Part shown: positions 47,727-58,165 of the stretch, piece by piece
Layout of the letters: the number at the start of each line of letters is the position of its first letter
How positions within the stretch are numbered: position 1 is the first letter of the stretch
The notes under the pieces: generated by a model
The model's input: the letters and a program-made list of their open reading frames with translations, nothing else
The model's database searches: none
What the model was told of the DNA's origin: nothing
Translations under genes and position numbers: made by a program
Source of the DNA: Bryoerythrophyllum caledonicum
Lineage: Eukaryota > Streptophyta > Bryopsida > Pottiales > Pottiaceae
Reading direction: 5' to 3'
Assembly (NCBI GenBank): GCA_963971425.1
Contig: OZ020518.1
Location: forward strand, 32,060,770-32,124,769
DNA: 64,000 bases

Positions 47727-48001
47727 CTCCTGGGACTGTTTTTTTTTTTTTTTTTTTCCCTTTTATTTTCCTTTTTTTCTTTTTTTTCTTTTTTTTCCTT
47801 CTTTCAACCATTTTTAATTTTTATTTCCTTTATTTTTTCCTTCGTTAAAAGTAATGGAAGGTGTTAATGTCGAAGTACCGTGACAATTTTCCACCAAAAA
47901 CACTTCAAAAGTATTGGATTATAGTAAAATGAGCAAAGAAGGAAAAAAAAACTTCTATTTTTAGTTCTCACCATGGGATTTCAATTAAGACTTAGTAAGT
48001 A

Positions 48002-49154
48002 CAGTCGAACCTCGATAAGTGTTAAAACTCTATATGTGTTATGGAGATTTCCGCTCCCTTAAAATTAAGACTACCAAGTGTTATGTGTTATGTGTTAAGC
48101 AATGTCGCGCTCCCGACTTTGTTGATTTTACCTCGATAAGTAATAAGTTTCCAAAAAAGGCTTTTCGTAAGAGCCATTGCTTGGGGGGAGATAATTTTGA
48201 GGTAAAGTAGTAGTTTTTAGTTGCAAAGTGACTCTAGATGTCCATTCTAGAAACAAACTGATAGGTACATGTATTTTCAAGTTCAATAGTTAATAGGTCA
48301 TATATTTTTAAGCTCATAACGTAAAAGACAAGTGTACTTTTAAGTTCATAAACTGAAAAATAAAAGGCAACTAGGCAAGGCAGCAAAGACTATAAGAAGG
48401 GACTGAAGGCTATAGAATTATTATTTGTGTTGTGAACTCATTCACAGACTATATGTTGTTAGAGTTTTCATTTGTATTGCAAATTCATCAATAGAAGATA
48501 TATTGTTAATGTAAATTTCCTTCAGTTTGCAATGGCAAAAGGTCATGAGTTCACGTTAGAGCAAAAACAAGAGATTATTGAATATTGTAAGACTGTGTTA
48601 GCTAGTGGTGGAAAGATTACCAATAGAGCATTAATTGCGTGGGCCAATGCACACTTTCAAGTGAACGCGTGTGAGATGAATATTGGAAGAATAGTAAAGC
48701 GAAAAGAACAAGGTAGTGAACACGAAGATAATGATCCTGATGAAGCTAATCCTCACGATACAGTAGAAGAAGTTGTAGGCTTTAAAGATGTAGGTAGTGC
48801 TCTTCAAACTTTGAAGAAGTTTTTGGAGCAAAGACCTAATGACACCATGTTATCTATGAGGAATGTTGAAGCACTAGAAAAAGAAGTAGAATCTTGGCGT
48901 GTAGCAGAAACTCCCCAAAGTACTATTGATTCATTCTTTCAACGGACTTAGATGAATAATGAATCAATATTTTATAATTTCATCCATTTTTTCTATAAAT
49001 GTTATGTATTTATCTTTCTAATTCTTCGAAGTGTTATTTTTTATAAGTGTTACAAATCATCGGCATCACCCTCTATAAGTGTTATGTGTTACTAGTGCCT
49101 AAGTGTTAACTATAAGTATGCTCCCAACCCCTAACACTTATCGAGGTTTGACTC
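48002..49154 (+). mobile_element. pogo/Tigger-like element
   Basis: The ends CAGTCGAACCTCGATAAGTG (48002) and CACTTATCGAGGTTTGACT (ending about 49153) are inverted repeats flanked by TA (48000-48001 and 49155-49156), as in the Tc1/mariner superfamily. It is 1,153 bp and carries one ORF. It inserted at a TA inside the TTAA-family element; flanks on both sides match copy 2. Confidence 0.85.
48532..48951 (+). CDS. pogo-like protein with N-terminal HTH but no DDE domain
   Basis: The frame of 139 residues from the ATG at 48532 starts MAKGHEFTLEQKQEIIEYCK. It resembles the N-terminal helix-turn-helix (CENP-B/Psq type) of pogo and Tigger transposases. The C-terminus has ALQTLKKFLEQRPND and ESWRVAETPQSTIDSFF, similar to the tail of these proteins. 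The whole DDE/D catalytic domain is missing, so this looks like an internal deletion that joined head and tail in frame. It could still bind the element ends and act as a repressor, which is inference. Met may also lie 20 codons upstream (48472). Confidence 0.72.
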   Translation: MAKGHEFTLEQKQEIIEYCKTVLASGGKITNRALIAWANAHFQVNACEMNIGRIVKRKEQGSEHEDNDPDEANPHDTVEEVVGFKDVGSALQTLKKFLEQRPNDTMLSMRNVEALEKEVESWRVAETPQSTIDSFFQRT

Positions 49155-49416
49155 TAATGTACTCACAAAATTTCATAGTTAACTTAGTCTCCTACATAGA
49201 AAAAAGTATGAGAAAAAATTTAGGGGCAACAATGATCAAGTCCTCCTTCGCACCATCTAGACATTGCCTCTTCGGCAAAGGGGAAAAGTAGTTTCGATTC
49301 AACTTTCAACGTTATGATTTTACAAATGAAAAACATCCAACAATTGACATTTGAATCAGTTCTTCTAAACCGGGTTGCATATTGAATTCCATACTATGCC
49401 CCATCCGCACTAATTG

Positions 49417-49600
49417 GGACCCCAACAACAATAATTAGGGTCTCCAACAAGAGCTAAAGGAGCCCCAACAACAGTGGCTGGGGCCCCCAGCAATAGCTCT
49501 TGGGGCCCCAACAACAATCGCTCGGGCTCCCAGCAACAGTCCCTGGGGCCCCCAACAATAGCTGTTGGGGTCTCAACAAGAGCTGCTAGGGTCTGCCGGA
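49417..49600. repeat. GC-rich minisatellite (GGGGCCCCAACAACA type)
   Basis: About seven or eight imperfect units of 22-28 bp built on GGGGCCCCCAACAATAGCT. It lies within TTAA-family copy 3. Confidence 0.75.
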
Positions 49601-49824
49601 CTAATTTGAGCCCCCAACGAAGTACTTTTTGGAGTGGATGGAGGCCCAAATCATGTCGAAAGTACACAAGAATTGGCTCACTTATTATTTGGCTATGTTC
49701 GAAGAGGATCTTACGGTTACTGTTTGAATATTTTTCTCACATTGAGCTCTACATGGAATTTATTTTTGAGGAATTTTTGACCGTATTTCAGCGTTTTGAC
49801 CCCCCAAGGACGTTTAGGGGTTAA

Positions 49825-51330
49825 TGTTAAATTGTATTTGGATTGAAAATATATTTGAAAAAGTGAAACTAGATTCGAAATCGGAGATGGAAAAGAGAAC
49901 CCTCAGGTTTAGGGTTAAGGGTTTAGTATATATGAAGGGGCTAGTTTTTATGTTATATGTAAGAAATATGCTACATTACACCAATTATTTACCATGTGAA
50001 TGCCACGTGGAAATTGTTGAAATATTTGGATTGAAACATTGATAATTTTGTAATACACTTGCTTTAAAAAATGGGTTCATTTCAACAATTTCTTACCTCT
50101 ATAAATTGGTGAATATGGAATTAACATCAGGCTCCACAGAACAATATTTAATTATGAACTTTTGGATTGCATCAGGGTTTAGGGAAAGAAAAGTCAAAGT
50201 CTAGAATACCAGTCAACGATGGAAGAAAATGAACATTTTTTTTTTACTTTACACACTATAATCTTTCAATCCATGCGGTGGATTGCAACCATAAGAGCAT
50301 GGTGTGTTCATATAGAAGTCTACTTTAGGATCTTACGATTTAAATTCTAAAGATCACTTGGAAAATGTGATTGCTATGCCTCTTTTTTGATGTGACTGTT
50401 TTGGACTAATTTTTTAGCTAAATTCGCCATGTTCCTTTAGAGTTTCAAACAAGGTAAAATATTTAGACCTTGCATATTACTTAAATATGATTCGAAGTGT
50501 TGTCAAAGTCACAGTGTCTCATGAATATGGATCAACGCAGAGAAGAGAATAAGTTGTTGTTTGGATTGTAAACCCCATGATTTAACTATCCATGCGGTCG
50601 ATAGGAACCAAATATATGAACTGCCCATACTGTATTAGTTGCAAACTATTGCACGAATCGATAGATTATAGTGTCTATGCAATGTTTGAAATACAGAAGT
50701 TCCAAATCTTTTACCATTGTCTTAAAAGTTAGGCATCATGTTCATATCCAATACACCAATTTCTAGAGGTAAAAGAGGGGTGTAGCATCTTCGAGAAAAT
50801 TCAACAACAAGTGGAGGTTCAAGAATGGCCAATTCACATTACAATCACTTGTGAACTAAATATCTTTTAGAATGCTTATCCATATTCCAATTGGTCAATT
50901 AAAGGGTGTACATCACATCTTTAGGAGAACAAAAGAAGAAGTGAAAAAAAATAAAAAATTGTAAGTTTTATTGAGGAAAAGAATAAGTTTTGTTGCACAT
51001 TGCACAAAAAATGGTAAAATTATTTTACTTCAAATAAAATGCGACTTTACAACGAAGACCATCATTTTTTTGGTAAACCTTTAAAGAAAAAAATATTTCA
51101 GATGAGTATGAAAATCCTCAATGAGTGAATGTCAATAGACAATTCTATAAAAGGATTTTAGATGCCCGTGCTCCCCTTTTTTGACTATGGGTGGTACTAA
51201 ATATGAAACAACAAATCTACAAAAAAATTTAATTGATACATTCAAATAGCTCTTCCCAGGGACAAAGTATCATAATTTTTTTGAAAGTTGTTTTTTCACA
51301 TTCGCAATATAGAGTCCTGCCCAAAATTAA
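49825..51330. mobile_element. Degenerate TTAA-family fragments in both orientations
   Basis: The segment 50200-50445 is the reverse complement of the left part of copy 1 (for example CAATCCATGCGGTGGATTGCAA against the 4940-4960 region). The segment 50690-51300 runs in the forward direction (TACCATTGTCTTAA, ACACCAATTTCTAGAGGTAAAA). No intact ends are visible. Another right end, TTTAGGGG plus TTAA, lies at 52026-52036. Confidence 0.55.
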
Positions 51331-51394
51331 AAACTCGCCGCGAAGGAGATTTAGTCATGTAGAGGCCAAAAATCCTCCCAAACTCTAAGTGGGA

Positions 51395-51730
51395 CCAAAG
51401 AGGGGAGGCCGACCGATCGGAGTCCGTCGGGGACGGCCTCGACCGTCCGATCCGACGGCCGCGGACGGACTCTGCGGACGGATCCGATCGGACGGCCAAG
51501 ACCGATCTGACGGCCGTGGCCGTCCAATTCGACAACCGCGGCTGCGGACGGCCACGACGGTCCGATCGGTCGGCCACGGCCGTCCGTGGCGGCATCGTGG
51601 CCGTCCGATCGGGCGATACGCCTGAGGCCGTCCGCCATTGGACGGCTTGGACGTTTCGCCGACCGTCCACCGAGGCCGTCCGCCAGTTGTGGTCGGCATA
51701 AAAGGCGGACGGCCGATCTTTCTCCCACAC
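51395..51730. repeat. GC-rich island 3 (GGCCGTCCG-type repeats)
   Basis: About 330 bp of degenerate CCGTCCGATCGG/GACGGCC repeats that open all frames by chance. It is flanked by inverted TTAA-family arms (about 51180-51330 and 51850-52020) and lies upstream of accessory ORF B. Confidence 0.8.
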
Positions 51731-52077
51731 TCTAGTGGGCGAGCTGGTCGCTTTGGCATATTCTGCCGAATCGCTTGCGCCCCCTCGAGTGGCTCATTAT
51801 TTCTTAATTCATTTAACTCCTACACGACCAGAGTCTCCTTCAGGGGGATTCCTCGATTTTTGGGCAGGTTCCTAAAATTCGAAAACAAATCAATTTTCTC
51901 TTAAATTTTTATTCTAAATTGTCTTTGATAAGAGCTTCGTGGACATATTTTATTTTTATTTTTTTTAATTTGTGGTTTGAAAGTTAGTATCACTTATAGT
52001 TTTTGAGGGAAATTGTCAAGGAACTTTAGGGGTTAATTCCCATTCATTCATTTAATTGTTTGTTCTAGTTAGGGAAG

Positions 52078-53327
52078 ATGCCAAGGTCCAACCGGCCCGT
52101 TGCTCCAAAGGGCAAAGCACCCGAGATGGATTGGGACGCAACGGACGATCCAGATGTTGTTGCGGAGTACGGATGGCAGGACGAGGAAGAGAGGTTGTAG
52201 ACTTGCACCATGTGCAAGAGGTACGTGAAGATGAAGCACCTCATGAAGTTGTGGCCCAGGGTACAAGCGAGGATATCGGGCCGGCGGCGCGAAGGTCTAG
52301 CGAGCAATAGTCTGAGCGACCATTTCCGCCATCGATATCATGAGGTCACTAGTGCGGTGGGTGTGCGCAACTCGAGGCCGGAGATCATGTTGTATTCGAA
52401 CATGGCGATGCGCCGATGGTTTGGGCGGAAATCGTCCTATACAAGGATGTGGACTGGCGCACCGTGGTGGGCCGCAATGTCAGCCTGATGGATCGAACTG
52501 CCCATTTTATCCCAACCACCTGGAATCAACCGAGTGATTGTTGGCCACGTTGGTCAAACCAAAGATCCGGGGACGATTCCGATGCCCACCAACAACGGCA
52601 GACACCTCCAGAAGAGTACGGGGGACATAACTACAACGACTATAACGACTACAACCGTGGCAATGATATGGGTTTCGCGCCTGTAACATTTGGTGGGGGG
52701 AGTGGCAGCCATTACTACGAAGGCGTTCAATGTGGTACATGGACCAACACCCCTCAGAGCTATACGCCAACGCATCCAAGGGGTATGTACGAGTCTCGTC
52801 GTAATTCCCCCGGAAAAGAGGAAGAACATAACACCCCACACTCTGCACCCGTCTATTACGACGGATATGGCGGTTCTTACCATGGATATGGCCGTTCTTT
52901 GGATGGCGGCCAATGTCGTACAGGGACCAACACCCCTCAGAGCTATACGCGAACGCATCCAAGGGATACGTACGAGTTTGGTCGTAATTCCCCCGGAAAA
53001 GAGGAAGAACACGACACTCCAAATCTAGGACCCGTCTATTACGACGGAGATGGCCGTGCTTACGATGGATATGGCCGGAGGTTAGATAGGAGAGACAACA
53101 CACCTCCATCAACGTTTCCACCTTGTCAGAACGAAGATGCCGAGTTTGAAAGACAAATGCATGAAGCCACAATACAAAGCCAGAACAAGTACATCCGTAG
53201 GCTCGAAGATGAATCTCGCTACATGAACAGGCAATACAATAACTTCTATGATGTTTATTCAAGCGGGCCGTACTCAAGTGGCGCTGGGCCAAGTCAAAGA
53301 TGTGATACTGACTCAAATTCCGATTAA
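52078..53327 (+). pseudogene. Accessory transposon ORF, copy B
   Basis: The start is the ATG at 52078 (MPRSNRPVAPKGKAPEMDWD). After 40 codons comes a TAG (52198), then TCTMCKRYVKMKHLMKLWPR. A change of frame near 52410 leads to a long open stretch to 53327. The first part matches copy A. The open stretch begins MVWAEIVLYKDVDWRTVV and contains an Asn/Tyr/Gly-rich region (GGHNYNDYNDYNRGND). Two tandem 60-residue units follow (52730-52909, 52910-53085), with NTPQSYTxTHPR and RNSPGKEEEH. Near the C-terminus a short helix-like segment IQSQNKYIRRLEDESRYM follows. The repeat region looks disordered and prion-like. Role unknown; the position next to a GC island and homology to copy A mark it as a transposon gene. 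Confidence 0.65.
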
Positions 53328-53330
53328 TCA

Positions 53331-54529
53331 TACATGGTCTTTGTGTAATGTACTCCATGTGGATAATGTCTTCATGCGAGAACAATGTTGACTATTTTAT
53401 AAATTTAGAAGGTCATTCTTTAAGATCTTCAAATTGATGTTTATTAAATATTTCTACGTTGCGGCCATGTCAATGTAGATGATGAATGTACAATGCATGC
53501 TACGTGTTTCCAAATGAATTTTATTGATAATTTTTTAGTATAAGTGGATGTGTGGAATGAGAAATTTTTATACATTCCAACTTTTCACTCACCTCATAAA
53601 AGTGAAAGAGTATTTCATATCATTACATGTTAAACAAATTCTTTTTTACAACATGTACCCCTCAAGTTCCTTGAGTATTTCTCACCCAGAAGTTAAAGCA
53701 AGAAAAGAAACGCTGGTCTGCAAAGGGGCCGGCGTGAATAAAGAATTTGTTCGTTCCATCACTAAGACCATGTCCACCAGACACCGTGTCGGGGAGGGCT
53801 TGGTTTCTTTTCAATTTTGCGTTGGTGTAGTAGAATGGACATGGCCTGCTGAATGGCAACGGTGTTAATAATATTGAAAGTGTGTGAAATTGTTTCGATG
53901 GAGATTTTAAAGGTATCTCAAAAGGATATTTATAGATGGGATGAAGGTGGTGGCACGAGCATCGGTAGTGATTACAATAAGCGGGTCCATTTTCCATCCG
54001 AGGGCAACGATGTCATCAATAAGGGATTGCTTGGTTGGTATTCATTTATTTTGTTTTCAATTGTTTCCGGGGAGAATCTATCATTACAATATGTGAATTC
54101 GATGAATTGAATGGTATACTCTTGGTTAATGTGGTCGGGTGCAGGGTCATTGTATGGAAGGCCCCAAATTCAAAGTATGTCGGCTTTGAGTCTAGCGTTA
54201 CAGGAACAGCGCTAAGTTGCGCATGTACATAGGACTCGGGAGTAGCCAAGGGGGGACCGTATTTCCTTGTGGGTTGTAACTTGTTATTAAAGATGCCGGC
54301 ATTCATGAGGATAAATCATCGTGATTTTTTGTGGGAGGTAAATAGTTTTCGAATTTCCCATACTGCTTTGTTATGTCTTGTGACAATTAAGGAGTGTATG
54401 TGATGGTTTTGGCATTTTCAGTAGAACATGGAGTGATTTGTCGGGGTCTAAGAAAGTGCATATGGGGCATGTTACATATGGGAATTTTTCTATTCCAAAT
54501 AAGAGTTGTTTTCGGGCGTTTCCCAAATA
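53331..54529. other. No gene recognised; probable LINE remnant at the right
   Basis: The part up to about 53600 is the 3' side of accessory ORF B. From about 53840 the minus strand carries short broken frames that may belong to the LINE whose RNase H lies next to it, but I cannot align them to a known domain. Confidence 0.35.
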
Positions 54530-55120
54530 TCAACTATTACGGAATTTGATGACGCATGTTATTTGTGAGTTCGGGATGATGGGATTTTTTGAAGATTTTG
54601 TAGAGAGTTCATAGTCTATTTTGTTGTTGCCAACCCATTGTTCTATATTAGGGAAGTTTTCTTTGATTGTGTCAAGGTTGTTATAGAGGTCTTGTTTCTT
54701 GAGATATTTGTTTAGGAATAAAACCGGAACCTTAACAGGGGTATCCTCTTTAGGAGGCCAATATTCTTTTTGGAAGTAGTATGGGGTAGCATGTGGATGT
54801 TCGTACAAGTCTTTGGCATTTTCATGCGTTTTTTTGCCGACCTCTTTTCCAAGTTTATTTGCATGTTCGTTTCCATCGATATTTGCTTGAGCAGAACTTT
54901 GTGAAGGATTGTTATATGTGTTCAATTTTGTAACATGTGGATCAACGACATTAAAATAGTTTGGTCAAGATGGCTATTGTAGAGGATAGGGTTTGTTATT
55001 TTTTTGTTTAGTACATAAAGTGCATTGATACAGTCAGTGAATATGTGTGCGGGTTTGTTGTTGTATTGTGTTGTAATGATTTGTCATGTTTTGTGTATGG
55101 CCATAACTTCTGCTCTAAGG
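54530..55120 (-). pseudogene. LINE fragment: RNase H domain
   Basis: On the minus strand RAEVMAIHK, then HIFTDCINALYVLNKKI, then GNEHANKLGKEVGKK give the Glu, Asp and NExA-type motifs of a LINE-encoded RNase H in the right order. An open frame of 131 residues (54925-54530) covers the end. Stops occur between the motifs, so it is a dead 3' fragment. No reverse transcriptase core is seen in the window. Confidence 0.7.
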
Positions 55121-55775
55121 ATATTTTAGTGTGTGGAAATTACTCTATAGAGTACACGAAATGGTATACCAAATACATTATACAATATCAATGAATACAA
55201 CAAAATCTTCCTATAAGTTTTTTTTGCTATTCATATTTGAATGCATGTACATTTTAATGTATGCATGTTTGTATTAATGATTGCATATACTTCATTGCTT
55301 AAAATTGTTATGGTTCTAGATGTCCGAGTAAATATGTCGTAGCAATCTACCTACAGAGTTAGGCATTGAACTTCCTTAAAATGCTTTATAAACACTCACA
55401 AGAATGTGGTTTTTGGAAAACCTTCTACACAATTTATTTTTTCTACTAAATCAAAACCCTACTCAGAGAGCCGATATCCACTATTCATATAATGTGGCCA
55501 AATTACAATTTCATCCATTGCGAATGAAAATAGTCAGAGGATGGAAAAGCAGTCCGTGGTTGAAAAAACAGTCTCTGGACGAAAAACAATCTCCAGAAGA
55601 AAAATCGTCTGCAAATGACTACTGCTAAGTGTTAAGAATCATCACGAACACTATTAAGAAACACTTAATGTTTGTAACCCGCTCCTTCTCTAGTCTTCCA
55701 ATTGTTTAAAAGTAATTTTGAAATGAATGTTTTTCTTAATATTAAATAATATAGAAAATTCATTAAAGTGGTTGT

Positions 55776-55865
55776 TATAATGCGTTGCAAAACAAGCGCG
55801 AACCAGTACTAAATTTCTATAGATGCAAACTAGCGGTTGGCGCTTGCTTTGCAACACATTAGTCC
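55776..55865. repeat. Short inverted repeat (GTTGCAAAACAAGCGC / GCGCTTGCTTTGCAAC)
   Basis: The arms are about 16 bp around a 45-bp centre, with further weak pairing outside (GTGGTTGTTATAATG against CATTGTAATG). It may be a small MITE. No clear target duplication was identified. Confidence 0.6.
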
Positions 55866-55904
55866 AACCATTGTAATGTAGTTTAATATTATAATTAGGT
55901 TCTC

Positions 55905-56135
55905 AAAAATTCATCTACAATCTAATTTTCATCCGCTGCGAATGTTTTTATCTGCTCCAAACATTTAAACCGCAGTCTGATTTTCATCCGCATTCTAAAT
56001 TTTCATCCGCAAATTTTTTTTCATCCACAACCTATTTTTAATTTGTTGCGCTATTTTTCATCCGCTGTGGAAATTTTCATCCATTGCCAGATTTTTCTTC
56101 CGCCGCATAGAATTTCATCCACAGTGGATGAAACT
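55905..56135. repeat. Degenerate TTTTCATCCGC repeat cluster
   Basis: About ten irregularly spaced TTTTCATCCGC-like units (TTTCATCCGCTGCGAA, TTTTCATCCGCATTC, TTTTCATCCGCAAA and others). The repeats are not strictly periodic. Confidence 0.6.
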
Positions 56136-56579
56136 ATTTTTTTGGAAGAATTAATTTAATAGCGAATTAATAACTTCCAAGATATTCATTTTTTTGGAAT
56201 TCCGACTTCGGATTTGGGCTTTTTAGGTGCGTTTTCATCTAGCAGGTAAGGAAAAAAATTGTTACAAAAGTTTTGAAAATTTGACATTTTGGAGTGTATT
56301 TAAAAATAACATTTCAGGGACTAAACTTTGGATGTAGATTATGGCTAGAGAATATGTTCATCACATTCGATCTCATGCATGTTTTTTGTGTGTTAGTGTT
56401 GGTTGTGTTTTCAAATTTGTTATATATGGCGATATTCATTTACAAGACATGTAAAGTGTCTCATTTCAAATCTCATTTGAAACAATAATATGATGGTGGA
56501 CACGGAAAGAATACAATTGGATGGAAGGGGACGTCGCCAAAGCGTGCATGAACCCTAAACATGCAAAGTTTGAATCAAA

Positions 56580-57960
56580 CTTTTAACTTTTCTACGCACC
56601 TGATTTAGATGTAAATATTTAGAAGAATGTACATGACAATGTCATGGAAAACCTCATGAGAAACGATGTTTTTCACCGTTCCCTTGAAAAAACAAGATTT
56701 CTCTTTATTGAATTTTTTTAAAATAGCATACCAACCCAAGTCAAACATTTTCACTTATTGACACTCATTGTCGGGCGAGGTACCAAAAGATCTTATTAAT
56801 TTTCACATAAAACCTACATATCTTTGTATTTGTTACATTTTATTTTCTCCACATTAATATGTGGTGTAAACCTTCTTATTGACCATTTGGATTAGTAATC
56901 CAAAACACATTAAGTTCAGAAGGAAAAAAAGTTTGAATTGGCAAAGTTTGAACCTCCACTACTTCCACAATTATTTTGAATACGCTACAGTTGTGCTCTA
57001 CCTCAAAAAATTGATGTCTAAGGAACTAACATCATGCTTAAGGTAGTGGATTTAGACCTTCTGTAGTTGAAAATTTTGACACTAGGTAAAGTCAAAATCT
57101 ACGGATCCACTAAACGCAGTGAAGTAAATGACTTATTGGCTTCACTTCACACACTATAATCTTTCACTATGTGCGGTCAAAGTTTTTGAAATTTTGTAAA
57201 ATATTTTTTAATAAGTCTAAATTGAGATCCAACTGTCAGAACTAGAAATCAAACTTTTGGTTTCGTTGTATGGTCATTGCACTAGAATCCAACAACTATG
57301 AAGTGTTTTCGGTGCAAAACTGTCACGATTTTTTTGGGGATATAGGAGACATGTTGTATGATTAGGGAGTCGGGCCTGAGGAGGCGTTTCAAATGGGGGT
57401 AATTTCTATAAATGCTAAATTATATTCAAGAAACATAAAATGGTTGAGGTTATGTATGATTTAGTGCCATGGGCAGTATGATCTATCCCAAAAATTCAAA
57501 TTCAAACTTGTAAAATTTGATATACGTCTTCTCTACATAAAACCTAGAGATGATCATATTCTACACATTTTGGTTTTTCAACAGCATGTAGTGAACACTA
57601 AAAACCTTCCTAAACCTAGGTTTGGATTATCATTTGAAATCTAATTTAGTTTACAAAAAAATAAAACTTCGAATGGCAATTTTGAAACTCCAGTATTTGC
57701 GCACTTGATTTGAATATGCTACAGTTCTTTTCTACCTCTTAAAATTGTTGTGTAGGGAAATATCATCATAAGGTTGGATTTGGATATTTTGAGGTAATTT
57801 TAAAAAAAATCTGAAGTACAAGAATTTTGAAATAGAACACATTGATAAGTTAAAAAATCGGAACTATGCCACAACCTAAACCATATAAAATTCAAAAAAT
57901 GTCAGTCTTTGCACGGCTATATGAAATAAGGTTTTTTTACTTTTTGTGCCCAAATTTGAA
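56580..57960. mobile_element. Two TTAA-family fragments in reverse orientation
   Basis: The segment 56690-57340 is the reverse complement of most of copy 2 (GGTACCAAAAGATCTT, CACTAAACGCAGTGAAG, GTGCAAAACTGTCACGA). The segment 57540-57790 is a second, partial copy (AATATGCTACAGTTC, TGTGTAGGGAAATA). Ends are decayed, so exact borders are not given. Confidence 0.6.
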
Positions 57961-58165
57961 AGGCATGCAATATATATTAATCTAAGACTATTGCTATAGT
58001 CGCTTTAAAATGTGCATGCTATCTAGTATAGTCTAATAATGCCGAAACTAATAAAGTAAAACCTATGTATTACTAATACGTTGATCGATAATGCTCATGA
58101 GGCGTGGGCCAGTTGTATGTGTCGTTGAAGCGTGTAATGATAAGAAACAACCCTGCAGCGCTTTC

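Larger units (their letters stand above)
47868..49820. mobile_element. TTAA-flanked DNA element, copy 3, with a nested pogo-like element
   Basis: The left part (GTACCGTGACAATTTT... CACTTCAAAA) is collinear with copy 2 at 20887 onward. The right end is TTTAGGGG followed by TTAA (49821-49824); TTAA also precedes the diverged left end (47864-47867). A pogo-like element occupies 48002-49154, leaving about 800 bp of the original element. The interior also contains a GC-rich minisatellite. Confidence 0.7.

Noticed and set aside
47311-47848. Open frames through the N run
   Set aside because: They are made of undefined bases and homopolymer tracts.
51296-51759. Overlapping Arg/Gly-rich open frames in the GC-rich island
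   Set aside because: All frames are open because of the repeat composition; the peptides are low complexity.
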